From positions 1 to 12,471 of the forward strand of contig CAYGZA010000201.1 in assembly GCA_964354135.1 (NCBI GenBank): 12,471 bases of DNA. The letters are read 5' to 3'. Origin of the DNA: CAYGZA01 sp964354135 (GTDB lineage Bacteria > Planctomycetota > Planctomycetia > Pirellulales > Thermoguttaceae). Position numbers and translations under genes: made by a program. The notes beneath the pieces were generated by a model, which saw only the letters and a list, made by a program, of their open reading frames with translations, did not search any database and had not been told where the DNA came from. Shown one piece after another: positions 6,545 through 12,471 of the stretch (positions are counted from its first letter, which is position 1; each line of letters starts with the position of its first letter).

Positions 6545-6588
6545 AAAAAAGGGGCGGGACACTGTCTCCTGAAGAAAGGGTCGTCCCG
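6545..6588. repeat. Inverted repeat with A/T-run, possible REP-like or terminator remnant
   Basis: CGGGAC (6555-6560) and GTCCCG (6583-6588) are inverted around a 22-base spacer, with a run of six A and four G just before the left arm (6545-6554). On the minus strand this reads as a stem followed by CCCC and six T. A near-palindrome GGGAC-ACT-GTCTC (6556-6568) overlaps the left arm. It could be a terminator-like attenuator upstream of DUF4254 or a decayed intergenic repeat. Confidence 0.3.
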
Positions 6589-6816
6589 GCCTCGAGCCGC
6601 TTGGCCCATGCTGGTGGGAAAGCTACCGTTTTCCGCGGTCCCCGGCAAGACGAGAACGGGAGGGGGGCGCGCCGAAGGCGGAAACCCCCTCGTTCAGCAG
6701 ACCGTCATTCCCCTCGACGAATACCAAGCATACCAGAACGTTAGGCAAGTCCCTGCGGCCGGTTCTTGGCTGCCGCTGGGGATGACGCCGCCCCATAATG
6801 GTGGGGTTGCTTCCGG

Positions 6817-6846
6817 TTGCCGACGGTCCTGTTCTCAGGTTACAGT
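6817..6846 (+). promoter_or_regulatory. Weak candidate promoter of the dihaem cytochrome gene
   Basis: TTGCCG (6817-6822) and TACAGT (6841-6846) are 18 bases apart, each matching four of six consensus positions. It would give a leader of about 47 bases ending in GAGGAA at 6886-6891. This is weak evidence. Confidence 0.25.
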
Positions 6847-6899
6847 AGCCCGAAGCTGGGACGACTTGACCGGTCCGCGTCACCCGAGGAATAAGAGCC

Positions 6900-9422
6900 A
6901 TGGCTTGCTCGCTGGGCATCGCGTTGCGGCGGGGTATCCCGCTTCTTCCCCTCTTGGTCGTCTTCACCGGCCTGGCGACGGCGCAGGGCGTAGACCTCGA
7001 CAAGGAGTGGGAAAGCCAGTTTCAGGTCTTGAAATACGACCTCGAGAGGCGGGGCGAATTCAGCCGCGTCGCCCCGCAGGCCTATTGCCGCGAGGCCCTG
7101 ATTCTCCAGTCGGACCGCGACCCGGCGGATGTCGTTCTCCGCCGCACCGCAGCGCTCTTGGCCGACCTGAAATGGACCGCCGCCGGAGCCCGTTTTGTGG
7201 CCCTGGAAAAGAACCTCGCGGAACTCCAGGCGGCCAACGCCCAGGTCAAGCTGGAGAACACCGGCGCCCGCCGCGAAGTCTTCACCAGGGCCTGCCGGCT
7301 GCGGCGTCAGATCGCCTTCGCCAATCCGCTCCTGGCCTTCGATAAGCTCTTGTTCATCAAGCGGCACCGGTCGTTGACCGATCACATGTGCGACCAATAC
7401 TACGGCATGACCGCGAGGCCGGGCGGCGGACTGTACGTGCTCTCCGACCCCTTCGGCCCCAATCCGCAACTGCGGGACCTGCTGGCCGACTCGGTCGTGC
7501 CGTCGGGCCGCCTCAAAGGGCAGAAGCTCTCCGGCGGCCCCTCGCGGCTGGTGAACCTGACTTTCGACTGGGTCGGCAACCTGAGCGGCGACGAGACCGT
7601 CGGCGGCTCGTTCCTCTCGCCCGACCTGTCCTACGACGGACGCTCGATCCTCTTTGCCTACGTCGAGTGTACCGGCGACCGGCGGCATCGCCACCACACC
7701 GATCCCGCCCGAGGCCACTGGGCCGAAGGCCGCTGCTACCACGTCTTCAAGGTGGGCGCCGACGGCTCCGGCCTCGAGCAGCTCACCGACGGCACCTGGA
7801 ACGATTTCGACCCCTGCTGGCTGCCGAACGGGCGGATCGCGTTCATCTCCGAGCGGCGCGGCGGCTATTTGCGCTGCGGCCGGGTCTGCCCAACCTACAC
7901 GCTCTTCGACATGGCCGCCGGCGGCAGCGACATCACCTGCCTCAGCTTCCACGAGACGAACGAGTGGCACCCGAGCGTCACGCACGACGGCCGCATCATC
8001 TACACCCGCTGGGACTACGTCGACCGCCACGGCTGCACCGCCCATCTGCCGTGGATCACGACGTTGGACGGGCGGGACTCGCGGGCCGTCCACGGCAATT
8101 TCGCCCCCCGGCCGAGCCGGCCCGACATGGAGGTCGACGTCCGCGCGATCCCCAACTCGCAGAAGTTCGTGGCCACGGCGGCCCCGCACCACGGGCAGGC
8201 GTACGGCTCGCTGGTGCTCGTGGATCCGCACGTCGAGGACGACGACGCCATGGCCCCCTTGAAGCGGATCACGCCCGACGTGGGCTTCCCCGAAAGCCAG
8301 GGCGGCGCGGAGGCCTACGCCACGGCCTGGCCGCTTGCCGAAAACTACTACCTCTCGGCATACGATCCCGACCGGGCTCGGGGCGCCCCCAGTGCCCGGG
8401 GAAACTACGGGATTTACCTCGTCGACGGCTTCGGCAACAAGGAACTCGTCTATCGCGATCCTGAGATCGCCTGCCAAAGCCCGATCCCGCTGCGCCCGAC
8501 CGAAAAGCCGCCCGTGGCCCCTCAGTTCGTCAAGCGCGGGCCGGAGACCAACCCGGCGGTCCGACCGGCCGTCACTAGCGCGGCCAAGCCGGCCGAAGCG
8601 ACGGTCTCGGTCATCAACGTCTACGACGGCCTCAAGCCCTGGCCGGCGGGCACCAAGATCACGGCCCTGCGGGTGCTCCAGGTCTTGCCGATGTCGGTCC
8701 CCTCGGGCGGACCGCCCCACGAGACCGGGCTCCGCGTGGACCTGGCGGGCGACTCGGTCGTGCCCGTGCGCCACGTGCTGGGCACCGTGCCCGTGGAAGA
8801 GGACGGCAGCGCGCATTTCGTCGTCCCGGCCCATAAGGAGATGTTCTTCCAGGCCCTCGACCCGCGCGGGCTGGCCGTGCAGTCGATGCGCTCGGCGACG
8901 TATCTGCACGAGGGAGAGCGGCTGGTCTGCCAGGGCTGCCACGAGCCGAAGCACCGGGCCCCGCGGCCGACGAACTACGTCCCCCTGGCCCTGCGGCGGG
9001 AGCCCGCCCGGCTGAGGCCCGACGTTGACGGCTCCAATCCCTTCAGCTATCCCCGCCTGGTTCAGCCGGTGCTCGACCGGCACTGCGTGAAGTGCCACGC
9101 CGACAATCCAATCAAGGCCCCCAGCCTCGCGCGGGAACCGATCCGGCAGAAATGGTACACCTCGTACGTGAGCCTCGCGCCCAAGTTCGGCTTCTACTCC
9201 TATGGCGACAACTACCGGACCACGCCGGGCCGGTTCGGCGCCCGGGCCTCGAAGCTCCTGGAACTCCTCGACAAGGGGCACTACGACGTAAAGCTTCCCG
9301 AGGAAGACCTCCACCGCCTTGCCCTATGGCTTGACTGCTCCTCGATGTTCTACGGGGTCTACGAGAAGGAAGGGGGCGAGGCGCAGCTCCGCGGCGAAAT
9401 CGCCCGGCCCACGCTGGAGTAG
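6900..9422 (+). CDS. Secreted PD40 / hydrazine synthase alpha-like dihaem cytochrome c
   Basis: This 840-residue protein has an N-terminal signal peptide (about 1-29, hydrophobic core IPLLPLLVVFTGLATA) and so acts outside the cytoplasm. A coiled-coil segment near 100-125 (VALEKNLAELQAANAQVKLE) is followed by TolB/PD40-type beta-propeller repeats, for example LSYDGRSILFAYVE, FDPCWLPNGRIAFISERRGG and WHPSVTHDGRIIYTRWDYVD. A middle domain begins near 569 (VSVINVYDGL). Two c-type haem motifs follow: CQGCH (677-681) and CVKCH (729-733). The C-terminus has RFGARASKLLELLDKGHYDV. Propeller, middle domain and two haems is the plan of hydrazine synthase alpha, but this family is widespread in planctomycetes and no beta/gamma subunits are nearby, so hydrazine synthesis is not implied. 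The likely role is periplasmic electron transfer or oxidation of an unknown substrate. GAGGAA (6886-6891) lies eight bases before the ATG. It appears monocistronic. Confidence 0.88.
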   Translation: MACSLGIALRRGIPLLPLLVVFTGLATAQGVDLDKEWESQFQVLKYDLERRGEFSRVAPQAYCREALILQSDRDPADVVLRRTAALLADLKWTAAGARFVALEKNLAELQAANAQVKLENTGARREVFTRACRLRRQIAFANPLLAFDKLLFIKRHRSLTDHMCDQYYGMTARPGGGLYVLSDPFGPNPQLRDLLADSVVPSGRLKGQKLSGGPSRLVNLTFDWVGNLSGDETVGGSFLSPDLSYDGRSILFAYVECTGDRRHRHHTDPARGHWAEGRCYHVFKVGADGSGLEQLTDGTWNDFDPCWLPNGRIAFISERRGGYLRCGRVCPTYTLFDMAAGGSDITCLSFHETNEWHPSVTHDGRIIYTRWDYVDRHGCTAHLPWITTLDGRDSRAVHGNFAPRPSRPDMEVDVRAIPNSQKFVATAAPHHGQAYGSLVLVDPHVEDDDAMAPLKRITPDVGFPESQGGAEAYATAWPLAENYYLSAYDPDRARGAPSARGNYGIYLVDGFGNKELVYRDPEIACQSPIPLRPTEKPPVAPQFVKRGPETNPAVRPAVTSAAKPAEATVSVINVYDGLKPWPAGTKITALRVLQVLPMSVPSGGPPHETGLRVDLAGDSVVPVRHVLGTVPVEEDGSAHFVVPAHKEMFFQALDPRGLAVQSMRSATYLHEGERLVCQGCHEPKHRAPRPTNYVPLALRREPARLRPDVDGSNPFSYPRLVQPVLDRHCVKCHADNPIKAPSLAREPIRQKWYTSYVSLAPKFGFYSYGDNYRTTPGRFGARASKLLELLDKGHYDVKLPEEDLHRLALWLDCSSMFYGVYEKEGGEAQLRGEIARPTLE

Positions 9423-9545
9423 GACCGTTCTCGTCACAGGAGCCGCGGCGGCAGTAGGCGTGGGGGGTAATTCCGGGGCCAGTATGCACAACTATTCCGC
9501 ACCTGACCGAATTCCATATACCCTCCCCAGAACCCTGCCTGGTCC

Positions 9546-9563
9546 CTTCGGTTGCGCCCGAAG
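9546..9563 (+). terminator. Hairpin downstream of the cytochrome gene
   Basis: CTTCGG (9546-9551) and CCGAAG (9558-9563) form a perfect 6-base stem with a 6-base loop, about 120 bases after the stop codon. No T-tract follows, so termination is only possible, not shown. Confidence 0.3.
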
Positions 9564-9603
9564 CCTGCGTCAAGCGACCCCGCCGTAAGAAGGGGTGTCG
9601 CGT

Positions 9604-9661
9604 GCCAAGATTTTGGCCTTTGCCGTTGACGCCGTCGGCCAAAGTGTTAAAATTTTGGCCG
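9604..9661. promoter_or_regulatory. Alternating TTTGGCC half-sites, candidate operator for the BlaI-like repressor
   Basis: Half-site TTTGGCC occurs at 9612-9618, inverted as GGCCAAA at 9637-9643, and again at 9654-9660; GCCAA at 9604-9608 is a partial inverted copy. The right pair extends to 8-base arms, CGGCCAAA (9636-9643) and TTTGGCCG (9654-9661). The nonamer ATTTTGGCC repeats at 9610 and 9652, 42 bases apart. The right dyad overlaps the promoter boxes, as expected of a repressor site. Confidence 0.5.
9626..9653 (+). promoter_or_regulatory. Sigma70-like promoter of the BlaI/BlaR1-like operon
   Basis: TTGACG (9626-9631), a 16-base spacer and TAAAAT (9648-9653) lie about 70 bases before the GTG start. 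The left arm of the operator-like dyad lies in the spacer and the right arm begins at the end of the -10 box. Confidence 0.5.
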
Positions 9662-9723
9662 TCAGGGGAACTTCCCAACCGGTTCCCGCGTCCAAGCACC
9701 GAGCATCATGGGAAGGATCGACC

Positions 9724-10107
9724 GTGGACGAATCAAGCCGACTGAGCCGCCGCGAGCGGGAGATCATGGAGATTGTGTTCGCCCGGGAAAGGGCTTCGGC
9801 CACCGAGGTTTGGCAGGCCCTAGCCGATCCGCCGTCGCGGACCGCGGTCCGCACTTTCCTGCGGATCCTGGAAGGAAAGGGCTACGTACAGCACGAGAAG
9901 CGCGGCCGCGAGTTCATCTATCGCCCAACGCGGCCCCGCCGCCGTGCGGGCCAGTCGGCGCTCCGCCGGCTGTTGCACACGTTTTTCGACGGCTCGCTGG
10001 AAAAGGCCCTCGCTGCTCACCTGGCGGACCCGGAAAGCCGGCTCTCCCCCGAAGAGCTCAAACGCGTGGTTCGCCTGATCCACGAGGCCCGAAAGAAAGA
10101 CACCTGA
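9724..10107 (+). CDS. BlaI/MecI family transcriptional repressor
   Basis: This 127-residue protein has the size and plan of BlaI/MecI repressors. The N-terminal winged helix runs from LSRREREIMEIVFARERASA through EVWQALADPPSRTAVRTFLR (recognition helix about 36-50) to the wing HEKRGREFIYRP (57-68). The C-terminal dimerisation helices include LLHTFFDGSLEKALAAHL (83-100) and LSPEELKRVVRLIHEARK (107-124). Known relatives repress their own operon and are inactivated when a BlaR1-type membrane protease is triggered; a BlaR1-like gene follows 69 bases downstream. I choose GTG at 9724 because GGAAGGA (9711-9717) lies six bases upstream and the length then fits the family. An in-frame start farther upstream would put the promoter inside the gene. 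No beta-lactamase gene is in view, so the inducing signal is unknown. Confidence 0.9.
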   Translation: MDESSRLSRREREIMEIVFARERASATEVWQALADPPSRTAVRTFLRILEGKGYVQHEKRGREFIYRPTRPRRRAGQSALRRLLHTFFDGSLEKALAAHLADPESRLSPEELKRVVRLIHEARKKDT

Positions 10108-10176
10108 GGGCGGGAGTTCGGAATTCGGAAGACGGAAAATGGTACCCCCCAGCGCCCGATAGACGGAGGGCTGAGC

Positions 10177-12471
10177 ATGTCTCCTGAAGCAGTTGCCGGA
10201 AACGGGGTCTCGCAGGCTGCATCGCTGTGGCTGCCGATCCTGCTGGATGCCGCGGTCAAGGGCGTGATTGTCCTGGCCGTCGCGGGCGGCATCGCCTTGT
10301 CGCTGCGGCGTGCCTCGGCCGCGGCACGTGATGCGGCGTGGTCTCTGGGGCTGGGCAGCCTCGTGCTGCTGCCCGTGCTCTCGGCGACCTTGCCGGCATG
10401 GCGGATCTTGCCATCGTGGTGGAGTTTCGGTCAAGCCGCTGTGCAGGCCAGCGCCATTGGGGAGGTGCTCGCAGAGACCGCTTTGCCCGTTCCGCCCATG
10501 ACCACATCCGGGCAGGACCGGCTCGCAGCCGGGGAGCGAGGAGCGCTGGCCGATCGCACGGGACGCGCCGATTTGGCGGCCATCGACCCGGCGCGCGGAG
10601 CATCGGGTCTGCCGGCGGCCGAAACCCGGCCCGCGCTGCCGAGTGCGAGTGAGCCCGGCCGCGTTGCACTCGCGGGCGTCTCGCCGTGGGTCATGTCTCT
10701 TTGGCTGGCCGGTGTGGTAGCGTGCTTGTTGCCGGCGGGCGCCGCTTCGTTGAGCCTGTGGCGGCTTGGCCGGCGCTCCCACGGCGTTCAGGATGGTCCC
10801 TGGCCGGCGCTGGTCCGGCGATTGTGTACCGAGTTGGGCATCCGCCGCCGCGTCGGCGTGGTGTGCAGCTCGGACCGCCGCATGCCGATGGTGTGGGGCG
10901 TTCTCCGGCCCAGGCTCCTGATGCCGGCCGACGCGGGGCATTGGCCCGCCGAGCGGCTCCAAGTGGTCTTGCTGCACGAACTGCTCCACGTCCGGCGTCA
11001 GGACTGCCTCGTGCGGTGGATCGCGCACATGGTCCGTGCGGTCTACTGGTTCAATCCGCTGGTCTGGGTTGCGGCCCGCGGCGTCGCGGTCGAAAGCGAA
11101 CGAGCGTGCGACGACGCGGTCCTGACCCGCGGCTTCCGGGCCTCCGACTATGCGGAACACCTGTTGGAGATCGCCTGCGGCCACCGTACCCGCGTGCTAG
11201 AGGCGTCGGCGGCGATTGCCGTGGCCCGCCCGTCCGGCCTGCAATCGCGGCTCTTGGCGATCCTCGACGGCGGCCGCAACCGGCGGGGGCTCAGAGTGCG
11301 GGCCGTGTTGCTTCAGACGGGGCTCCTGGCAATGGCGGTGATTCCCCTCGCGATGCTTCGACCCGGCGTTCAAGTTACCTCCCTCGCGGCCGATGCCGAG
11401 GACGCTGTCAGGGACGCCGCTCCCCCGGCGGCCAAGCGGCCAGAGAAGAGTGACGTCGGAATCCGCTATGCGCAAGCGGTTCTGCGCGTCGCGGAGAAGG
11501 AGTACGAACTGGCGTTGGAGACAAATCGAAAGGCCGCGGGGGCGGTTACCGCGTACGAGATGCGACGGTTTGCGGCCAAATGTCAGGAGGCCGCGCTGGA
11601 ATTGGAGCGGGCGCAAGCGACGGCCCGCGGTGATACGCGGGCCCTCGCCAAGATCGAGGTCCGTTATGCGCAAGCGAAGCTGGACTTCCTCCGGTCCGAG
11701 TACGAGCACGCCGTGGAGACCAACAAGCAGGCTCCGAATAGCGTGAATCGATCCGAGGTGGAGCGATTGAAGTCGTTGGTTCGGGCGGCGGAATTGGATC
11801 TCGCGGAATTGGAGTTCAAGAAGGTGGCACGGCGGCCTCGGTCCGAAAGTGGCAATCCGAAAGGTGGCGTTAAGAAGGACAGAGAGCCAGCCAAAGTGAC
11901 CAAGAAGCCCGCGACTCCGCCTACTGCGGACCCCGCGGAGCAGGCCTGGGTCGAGTTCAGCGGCCGGGTCGTGGACGACGAGACCGGAAGGCCCGTCGAG
12001 CAATTCGGGACGCAGTGGGGCTGGCCGCCGGATCCGGGCAATCCCTCGCGGATCGTCTGGGGCGGAGGCACGAGCAGGTCGCGACACAGCGGGGGGATAT
12101 TCTCCGCGCGATCAGGATCGCAGGCCGGCAAGAAGATCGGCCTTCGCATCCTGGCCGACGGCTATCTGCCACAACCGGTCACGCCGGAGTTGGTGATCGC
12201 GCCTTCGACCAACATCAACCTCACCGTGCGCATGCGGCGCGGAGGCGAAGTGCGCGGGCGCGTGTTGGACCACGCGGGCAAGCCCGTCGCCGATGCGAGC
12301 GTGTATCTCGGCGGCAATCAGATGCTCGATCTGATGGACGGAATGCCGCAGCACTTCTCCGGTTCCACGGCGGTGACCGACGCGCAGGGCCGGTTCTCGC
12401 TGAGCGGGGTGGGCGTGGCTGAAGGCCGCCTGGTGGTCGCGTCGGCGCCGCTTGCCGTTTGGACCGCGGCC
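10177..12471 (+). CDS. BlaR1-like M56 zinc metalloprotease sensor with coiled-coil and carboxypeptidase-regulatory-like domains (runs off right edge)
   Basis: The frame stays open for 765 codons to the window end, so the C-terminus is missing. Two membrane segments (about 18-38 and 48-66) and a third (about 170-190) precede the M56 protease domain. This has HELLH (267-271) and, 35 residues later, ESERACDD (306-313), giving the zinc ligands. A fourth membrane segment (about 375-392) exports the rest. Outside the membrane lie two copies of a coiled-coil repeat, at 429 (IRYAQAVLRVAEKEYELALE) and 495 (VRYAQAKLDFLRSEYEHAVE), then beta-rich carboxypeptidase-regulatory-like segments near 592 (FSGRVVDDETGRPVE) and 692 (VRGRVLDHAGKPVADASVYL). 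BlaR1 proper has a penicillin-binding domain there; none is seen. GGAGGG (10165-10170) lies six bases before the ATG. It is probably cotranscribed with the BlaI-like gene and is its likely antirepressor. Confidence 0.9.
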   Translation, partial: MSPEAVAGNGVSQAASLWLPILLDAAVKGVIVLAVAGGIALSLRRASAAARDAAWSLGLGSLVLLPVLSATLPAWRILPSWWSFGQAAVQASAIGEVLAETALPVPPMTTSGQDRLAAGERGALADRTGRADLAAIDPARGASGLPAAETRPALPSASEPGRVALAGVSPWVMSLWLAGVVACLLPAGAASLSLWRLGRRSHGVQDGPWPALVRRLCTELGIRRRVGVVCSSDRRMPMVWGVLRPRLLMPADAGHWPAERLQVVLLHELLHVRRQDCLVRWIAHMVRAVYWFNPLVWVAARGVAVESERACDDAVLTRGFRASDYAEHLLEIACGHRTRVLEASAAIAVARPSGLQSRLLAILDGGRNRRGLRVRAVLLQTGLLAMAVIPLAMLRPGVQVTSLAADAEDAVRDAAPPAAKRPEKSDVGIRYAQAVLRVAEKEYELALETNRKAAGAVTAYEMRRFAAKCQEAALELERAQATARGDTRALAKIEVRYAQAKLDFLRSEYEHAVETNKQAPNSVNRSEVERLKSLVRAAELDLAELEFKKVARRPRSESGNPKGGVKKDREPAKVTKKPATPPTADPAEQAWVEFSGRVVDDETGRPVEQFGTQWGWPPDPGNPSRIVWGGGTSRSRHSGGIFSARSGSQAGKKIGLRILADGYLPQPVTPELVIAPSTNINLTVRMRRGGEVRGRVLDHAGKPVADASVYLGGNQMLDLMDGMPQHFSGSTAVTDAQGRFSLSGVGVAEGRLVVASAPLAVWTAA

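Larger units (their letters stand above)
6518..6899. other. 382-base intergenic region between DUF4254 and the cytochrome gene
   Basis: These bases separate two divergent genes. Next to DUF4254 lies an A-run and G-rich block with an inverted repeat (described separately). A hairpin CCCCA-6-TGGGG occupies 6791-6806 and contains a CATAAT box without a well-spaced -35. The cytochrome's probable promoter and its ribosome site GAGGAA (6886-6891) are at the right end. I see no small protein gene with a credible start site. Confidence 0.5.
9423..9723. other. Intergenic region between the cytochrome and blaI-like genes
   Basis: The left half holds hairpins that could end cytochrome transcription, including ACCCC (9577-9581) with GGGGT (9592-9596). 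The right half holds the promoter and operator-like half-sites of the regulator pair. The probable leader carries GGGAA-C-TTCCC (9666-9676) and the palindrome AACCGGTT (9677-9684), which could be further binding sites. No credible extra gene is seen. Confidence 0.5.

Noticed and set aside
5882..7345. Plus-strand open frame of 487 codons
   Set aside because: It runs through DUF4254 antisense, intergenic DNA and the start of the cytochrome gene; no domain or ribosome site supports it.
6840..9314. Minus-strand open frame of 824 codons
   Set aside because: It is antisense to the dihaem cytochrome, has Val/Gly/Arg-rich low-complexity composition typical of antisense frames in high-GC genes, and no domain, whereas the plus strand has a signal peptide and two CxxCH motifs.
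6900..9422. Anammox hydrazine synthase operon
   Set aside because: Only an alpha-like protein is present, the tyrosine ligand expected after the first haem motif is replaced by His, and there are no beta/gamma subunits or hydroxylamine oxidoreductase genes beside it.
9820..11184. Minus-strand open frame of 454 codons
   Set aside because: It is antisense to the BlaI-like and M56 genes and has shadow-type composition.
10686..11453. Plus-strand open frame of 255 codons
   Set aside because: It is another frame inside the M56 gene; the frame starting at 10177 carries HELLH and the membrane segments.

Overview
The window looks like a piece of a planctomycete chromosome (phylum Planctomycetota, possibly a Pirellulales-type genome). 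This rests on gene families rather than a marker gene: a secreted PD40/hydrazine-synthase-alpha-like dihaem cytochrome, a BlaI/BlaR1-type pair whose sensor ends in coiled-coil repeats and carboxypeptidase-regulatory-like domains, a DUF4254 protein and a family 9 glycosyltransferase, all in high-GC DNA. No rRNA, tRNA, CRISPR array or intact insertion sequence was seen.

Left part (1-1641): the N-terminal end of a YgiQ-family radical SAM protein runs leftward off the window. Divergent from it is a heptosyltransferase-like GT9 gene with a TATAAT promoter so close to its start codon that the mRNA is probably leaderless.

Middle part (1672-5763): a leftward, tightly coupled three-gene module. It encodes an 83-residue winged-helix protein, a 1042-residue Eco57I/TaqI-like N6-adenine DNA methyltransferase and a 221-residue protein with a D-x17-ExK nuclease-like signature. 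Each junction is a 4-base ATGA overlap. One good promoter (TTGACA, 17 bases, TAGAAA) carries a perfect TCACGTGA palindrome between its two boxes. I read this as a restriction-modification or defence module with its own controller. It fits none of the named multi-gene systems I know and is the best candidate here for an undescribed system. Its DNA looks less GC-rich than the flanks, which suggests acquisition.

Right-middle part (5764-9422): a leftward DUF4254 gene, then a 382-base intergenic region holding a possible repeat remnant, then the rightward 840-residue secreted cytochrome.

Right part (9423-12471): a regulatory region with alternating TTTGGCC/GGCCAAA half-sites over a sigma70-like promoter, a BlaI/MecI-type repressor, and a BlaR1/M56 zinc metalloprotease sensor that runs off the right edge. 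The pair probably works as a sensor protease that relieves repression by the BlaI-like protein, with the half-sites as its likely operator.
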